A stretch of 64,000 nt of DNA, taken from positions 2,232,001 through 2,296,000 of the forward strand of contig WIUZ02000004.1 in the NCBI GenBank assembly GCA_015956445.1, in the 5' to 3' direction. Of the stretch, positions 59,899 to 64,000 are shown one piece after another. Position numbers and translations under genes: made by a program. Source of the stretch: Thelephora terrestris. Lineage: Eukaryota; Basidiomycota; Agaricomycetes; Thelephorales; Thelephoraceae. Each line of letters begins with the position of its first letter. Position 1 is the stretch's first letter. A model generated the notes under the pieces. That model saw only the letters and a list, made by a program, of their open reading frames with translations, was not told where the DNA came from and did not search any database.

Positions 59899-59963
59899 TT
59901 AAGAGAGAGAGATGGGGGGGAAGAGAGAAGAGGATGGGGAGGAAATCTTTCCGAGACGGCGGG

Positions 59964-59970
59964 TTATATA
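59964..59970 (-). promoter_or_regulatory. TATA-like box of the ATP-citrate lyase gene
   Basis: Minus strand TATATAA about 66 bases before the ATG at 59898. It lies in a 401-base region (59899-60299) between ACL and the UBL3-like gene that shows no other feature. Confidence 0.45.
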
Positions 59971-60299
59971 GACAAATCAGATCCAGACCCCAACGGACTT
60001 TGTTGATTTGGTTCTAGTTAGGGCGCGGGGTGCAGGGAACTCGAACGGACACGCCGTCCAACCCTCGTTCCTGCAACGCGTCCGTTATATTATGTTTAGA
60101 CTGCCCCAGCGTCGGCTATTTTCATTTTTCGTTTATCGGACGACCCCGACATCCCCAACGGCGGGAGCGATAATCAGACGATGCGTGGTGCCAGATTAAG
60201 TGCATACTCATCCTTAAATACAAGCAGTGCTCGTCAGTATAAAGCGACAACGAGGTGAGTCCCAGAACAGAAGAAACAAGAAGTAAGCTAAGCACGAGT

Positions 60300-61083
60300 T
60301 CAACAAATAACACATCCTGAACAACATCCACCCTGCGCCTCGTCCTCTTCATCTCCGTTCTCTGACCGAATTCGGCGTCTCCCTTTCTTTTTTGAGAGTC
60401 CGTCATCCGTTGGTGGTGCGACCGGCCGAACCGACAAGTGCATGATGGTCGTCGCGTACGGACTGTCCCTGCCCTCCTCGTGATCCGGTCTTGGAATGTG
60501 GGTGGGAAGTTTAAGTCCTAGAAATTAGAAGGTCGGCCAAGCGCATCAAAAGTTCAACTTCCCCGACTTACTCTGCAAAGTATCATCATCCTGCAGTATC
60601 CGCCCCAAATAGAGTAGACGGAGATAGGATGGGTTAGGAGGCATGGTGGCATTTGCCCAGCCTTGGAAGCATAGAAAAACCATCAGAAATTTCGAAAATG
60701 CCTCGAGGTGAAAGTGGTGACATACTTGCATCCCATGTACTCCAAATCATCTCCTTTACTCTCCCGGCTGTCGTATCGGGATGGAATGTATACTTCTTTC
60801 TATCCCCAGAGAGAACGAGTATAGTGAGGGAGACCATGGGCTCTGCTCTGGCTTCCTCCCGCTGAGGGGTTGCGTTCCCTTCCTCGTCCTGAATAGAAGG
60901 CGTTGCTGTCATGATTTCTCCGGGAGGGGAGATTGTGAGTAGATCCACCCTGGTCCGTGAAGTTCGTGCGGAAGGAGTTAGGTTTCCCAAGTTCTCCGAG
61001 GCGGGGAGGTCGAGCGCTGGGTCTTGGCCGTTAACCGAGCTTGTGGGAGCCACTGTCACGGCTGGCGGCTGGCTCGAGGGCAT
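60300..61083 (-). CDS. UBL3/MUB-like membrane-anchored ubiquitin-fold protein with a CaaX end
   Basis: Resembles UBL3 (membrane-anchored ubiquitin-fold protein), which is lipidated and in animals affects sorting into vesicles. The N-terminus is disordered and Pro/Ser/Thr-rich. The ubiquitin-like fold spans VSLTILVLSGDRKKYTFHPD, TTAGRVKEMIWSTWDAS, and after an intron NPSYLRLLYLGRILQDDDTL, then LKLPTHIP and MHLSVRP. A basic stretch (KKKGRRRIRSENGDEEDEAQ) leads to the C-terminus GGCCSGCVIC. The last four, CVIC, are a CaaX box, and the Cys before it could be palmitoylated. ATG 61083 is the first usable in-frame start; the frame is open further upstream without ATG. The third exon runs to TGA 60302-60300. 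Confidence 0.78.
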
Positions 61084-61258
61084 GACGGGATTGTATACGG
61101 CGGAAATGTCGCCGCCGCCGTCGTCGTGGTCGAAAAGGGGGAGAGGAGTGAAAGAATCCCCTTTGCCGTACCGCTGGTGATGGGCTTCCCTCCGGATTTT
61201 ATATCCGTTGACCACAAGTCTCTTCTATATTCCGCCCCACCCACGTGAAACCGAGATT
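61084..61258. promoter_or_regulatory. Divergent promoter, UBL3-like / snurportin
   Basis: 175 bases between the two proposed ATGs. The part next to the UBL3-like start is open in its frame, so its true start could lie here if a non-visible upstream exon exists. A CACGTG core (E-box-like) is present at about 61240-61245. Confidence 0.4.
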
Positions 61259-63026
61259 ATGCCTCTCGATAGAAGATCTTTCAAATCCCCTCCCACTTCC
61301 CTCACAAGTGTCAGGGAATCTCAGGCAGCTCGTCGTGCTCAGGTCCGTCTACAATATATATCACAAATCTGTCACAGGGTAAAATGACTGAGAAATCAAG
61401 TAAAGGCCCTGGAAGATCAGAGACGTGTCAGTTATCTTCCACTCGCCACGCCTTAGACACCCCCCTCTTATCCACGTTTACAAAAGCGCAGAGAACAACG
61501 CCATGATTCCGCGCGACAGCTGGACATCCTGTCTGACCTCAATCTCGGTCTATCCGATGATGAAGACGATGATAACCCTGAGCCTCAGATCATTCACGGG
61601 GGAATATCTCAATTTGCCTCACTTCTTCCTCCGTCGCCTTTTTCAAACTCCCCTGACAAACAGCCGCCATACAATTCTCAGGCTGAGAGCGTTTCCGGTG
61701 CGATTGCAGGGTTGCACGTTCCAGTGCGGCAACCCGATGATCAAACCAATGACGTCCAACAAATCCCACCACAGCCATCATCCACAGGCGTTAAAAAGAA
61801 GAAAAAGGCAAAGCGGAGACTTAAGCCACAGTCCCCACCCAAAACCGTGCAACTACCCATAAACTCCACCTCTGCAAAGGCGTCGGGGAAGAACCAATGG
61901 GCTAATCGCTGCATGTATGCTGAATTGCTGGAGCTAAACCCAGGACCAGCATTGAACCCGCAGATCGATGTCGAGGATGGATTACCAGATGATCTTGACA
62001 CTGGTGCATGGGTCGCCATCTCCGGGGTACCAGTAGGGAAAAGGTGTCTGGCCGTTACATACTCTTCTTCCGGGGTCACGGGTACCGGTGCGAATCTTCT
62101 TAAACATCTTTTCTGTTGGTGCGATACACGGTCGGGCTAACGACCGATACGTTCGCATGCTCGCTGTGCCCTCGGTGATCGAGCAGTACCAAACACCGTT
62201 CTACGGTCCAGGCTCGTGGGGAAGCACATCCTACCTGCATTCCCTTCTATACTGCCACAGAATACAGTCTTGGATTGTATCCTTGATCAAAACTGGATTC
62301 AGAATGGTATTTTGCATGTCCTTGATGTGATCAAGTGGAAGGGTCAGGACATCGGCGATTGCGAGACCTTGTTCAGGTGGGCAACTCCTTTCACCTGTGA
62401 GAAAACTTACCGACTCGTTTACGTTCTGGTGTCTTGCAGGTTTTGGTGGCGGGATACCCGGATGCAGGAACTTCTCGCCACAAATCCTAACACGATCTCC
62501 GAGTTTGCGTGGGCCACGGCTCAACCGAATGGACAGAGTACTTCGACACATATGTTTCCCTACCCCATGACATTCGTCCCGATACCCTATCACTCAAACA
62601 CCTCATTACCCAATCTCTTGTCGACGATTATACCCATGGCGAGATCTCCTCGAAGAATATCAATCATCCCTCGCCTTTCGTCTATCCCTAGTGCCACGGA
62701 GGGTGAAATGCAGGTCGACGCCCAATCGCCGATCATCGGAGTTAGCCAAGTGCAACGAACAGAAGTGCAGGTTCAATCCGAAGGGCTGTTGTTGTACTTC
62801 AGCCAGGCCTCGTACGAGCCTGGTACTAGTCCACTGAGTACTTGGGTTCCGATCCAATTCGAGGGTGTTTCAGTCCTGGATCTGTTTGAGAGGTTCGTTC
62901 GCGATCGGCCCCTCCACGGTTTTACGTGCGCATCCTAATCGACGCGGGTTTTCCAGGCTTGTACAAAAGAGGTTGAAGATCGGAATGTCAGGAGCAGGTG
63001 CTAATGAAGTGGAAATGGATATCTAG
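61259..63026 (+). CDS. SNUPN: Snurportin-1
   Basis: Import adaptor that binds the trimethylguanosine cap of snRNPs and importin beta. ATG 61259 begins MPLDRRSFKSPPTSL. The importin-beta-binding region includes QKRREQRHDSARQLDILSDL; splicing of the first two introns (61346-61500) is uncertain. Then AKASGKNQWANRCMYAELLE and GAWVAISGVPVGKRCLAVTY. The cap-binding domain has VPNTVLRSRLVGKHILPAFP, DCILDQNWIQNGILHVLDVI, KWKGQDIGDCETLFRFWWRD, and FVPIPYHSNTSLPNLLSTII. The trinucleotide-like fold ends LLYFSQASYEPGTSPLSTWV and LVQKRLKIGMSGAGANEVEM at TAG 63024-63026. Confidence 0.9.
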
Positions 63027-63787
63027 GCGGGCGGGGCAAACGAGGGTATTCGATGGTCTTACGATTATCCCTAGCAAGAGCGCGTGGGTAAACGTGTACC
63101 TAGCAGGTGTGAATGATGGTCAAGTGGCCAAAATTTCTTCCTACGTACATCTTCGGGCCCTAAAATCACCATACGCGGTGTCCTTTTGTCGGCTTGTGTA
63201 GAATGGGGCACATGCCAGTGACCCCGGAAATCTAAATGCTCGCATCCTAGGAAGGCGAATTGTCCCCGGATCAGTGCATAGAAAGTGATCCCTGGCAAAA
63301 GAACAGGTGCAGGTGGATGCAAGCATTGTACAGAACTATGGGTGAAGCCAAGGGCAAGCAAGTATTGATCGTTGCCACGAGAGATTGCGGCCAAATAATT
63401 TATGAACCAGTACTGGGTAATGGGATGAACGTGCGCCGCTTATGTATGCGAGATTCGGTCCCCAGTGTGTGCCTCGGAAACGGAGGCTGACCGTCCAACA
63501 TTCAGCGCCTTACATTCAGTCAAATTTGGCATGAGTCCTGGACCGAAATATATAAAAAACTCAGCTGTAGCGGGACACTGAAAATACCCGCCCGCCTAAT
63601 AGGTGGCGTAAATCGACTAAATTCCAGTGTCGCTATACTTTGCACTCCACGGGCATCATCGCAGATCATAATCGATTATGGTTGCAACCGTGGGAACCGG
63701 AAACGGAACAAACCTCCGCTACTTCACAGTTTAGTCACGACACATCCTGGCTGGGACCACCCAACTTGCCGACCAATCCTTTGTGAC
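63027..63787. other. Intergenic region upstream of the Sam50-like gene
   Basis: 761 bases with no convincing gene. A TATATAAAAAA stretch near 63548-63558 on the plus strand could be a TATA element for the next gene, although it is about 230 bases from its ATG. Overlapping short frames on both strands look like chance. Confidence 0.4.
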
Positions 63788-63973
63788 ATGCTTGACCTCG
63801 ACGACGAGAAAGTAGAAGCCCCTCCTCTCCGGCCGCCCTTAGCCAACACCTCATCACCTTCAGAAAAGGACCTCAGCGATGACTTGGAGAGGATTCGGAA
63901 GTGGCAGGAGGAGCGGATTGCCAGGAGACTCCGGGGGGAGTACGAGTCTTCCGTTATGCTTTTGACTGAACTT
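63788..63973 (+). CDS. SAM50: First exon of a probable Sam50/Tob55 outer-membrane beta-barrel assembly protein (partial)
   Basis: ATG 63788 opens 62 codons: MLDLDDEKVEAPPLRPPL, then DDLERIRKWQEERIARRLRG and EYESSVMLLTEL. The pattern of an acidic start, a charged helix and RGEYESSVMLLTEL resembles the N-terminus of fungal Sam50, before its POTRA domain. A GTACGC donor at 63974 ends the exon, and the rest lies outside the window. The barrel itself is not visible, so the family call rests on this short segment. Confidence 0.5.
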
Positions 63974-64000
63974 GTACGCATTTTCGCGAACGGTCAAAGC

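Noticed and set aside
63071-63490. Possible gene between snurportin and the Sam50-like exon
   Set aside because: Frames on both strands overlap, with no family motif or plausible splicing.
1-64000. Search for tRNA genes, rRNA, CRISPR arrays, LTR elements and DNA transposons
   Set aside because: No cloverleaf-like box A/box B pairs, regular spacer arrays, transposase or reverse-transcriptase motifs were noticed. A missed degenerate element remains possible because no search tool was run.

Overview
The window looks like nuclear DNA from a basidiomycete fungus, probably an agaricomycete. Genes are packed on both strands and most are split by many short introns (about 45-70 bases, GT...AG). Typical basidiomycete families occur: a FunK1 kinase, an F-box protein whose F-box follows a coiled coil, a TPR/kinase pair, and a cyclophilin with an N-terminal extension. 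No rRNA, tRNA, CRISPR array or intact transposon was seen. I read about 34 loci by splicing frames by hand. Exon edges are firm where stated and approximate elsewhere.

Layout. 1-5 kb: tail of an unknown gene, complex I subunit NDUFS5, tail-anchored-protein factor Get5, the ASCC2/Cue3 ribosome-quality-control factor, and RPA3. 5-13 kb: a small unrecognised gene, a butyrobetaine/trimethyllysine-type dioxygenase, a TPR protein running into a TKL-like kinase (probably one gene), and a divergent, disrupted FunK1 kinase. 13-28 kb: eIF3g, cystathionine gamma-lyase, a SMYD-type SET/MYND methyltransferase, a disordered protein, Prp3, mitochondrial L16 and Dcp1. 28-38 kb: a decayed TmpA-like membrane flavoprotein gene, proteasome subunit Rpn1, an amidase and an acidic unknown. 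38-46.5 kb: a gene-poor stretch, an APH-fold kinase, a cyclophilin with an apparent frameshift, TFIIA gamma, an F-box protein and a broken duplicate of its 3' end. 46.7-64 kb: TORC2 subunit Sin1, a single-pass surface protein, NAA10, a DUF1275 membrane protein, ATP-citrate lyase, a UBL3-like prenylated ubiquitin-fold protein, snurportin-1 and the first exon of a probable Sam50.

Most of these are single-copy housekeeping genes with unrelated jobs. The window is therefore a normal stretch of fungal chromosome, not a gene cluster or island. Functional links are loose: RNA metabolism (Prp3, Dcp1, snurportin, eIF3g, ASCC2), protein fate (Get5, Rpn1, NAA10, UBL3-like), and mitochondria (NDUFS5, MRPL16, Sam50). 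Several divergent gene pairs share very short promoters (70-175 bases).

I found no convincing undescribed system. The points most worth checking are the kinase-TPR fusion, three damaged host genes (FunK1, TmpA-like, cyclophilin N-terminus), the partial F-box duplication, the UBL3-like CaaX protein and the unassigned surface receptor-like protein.
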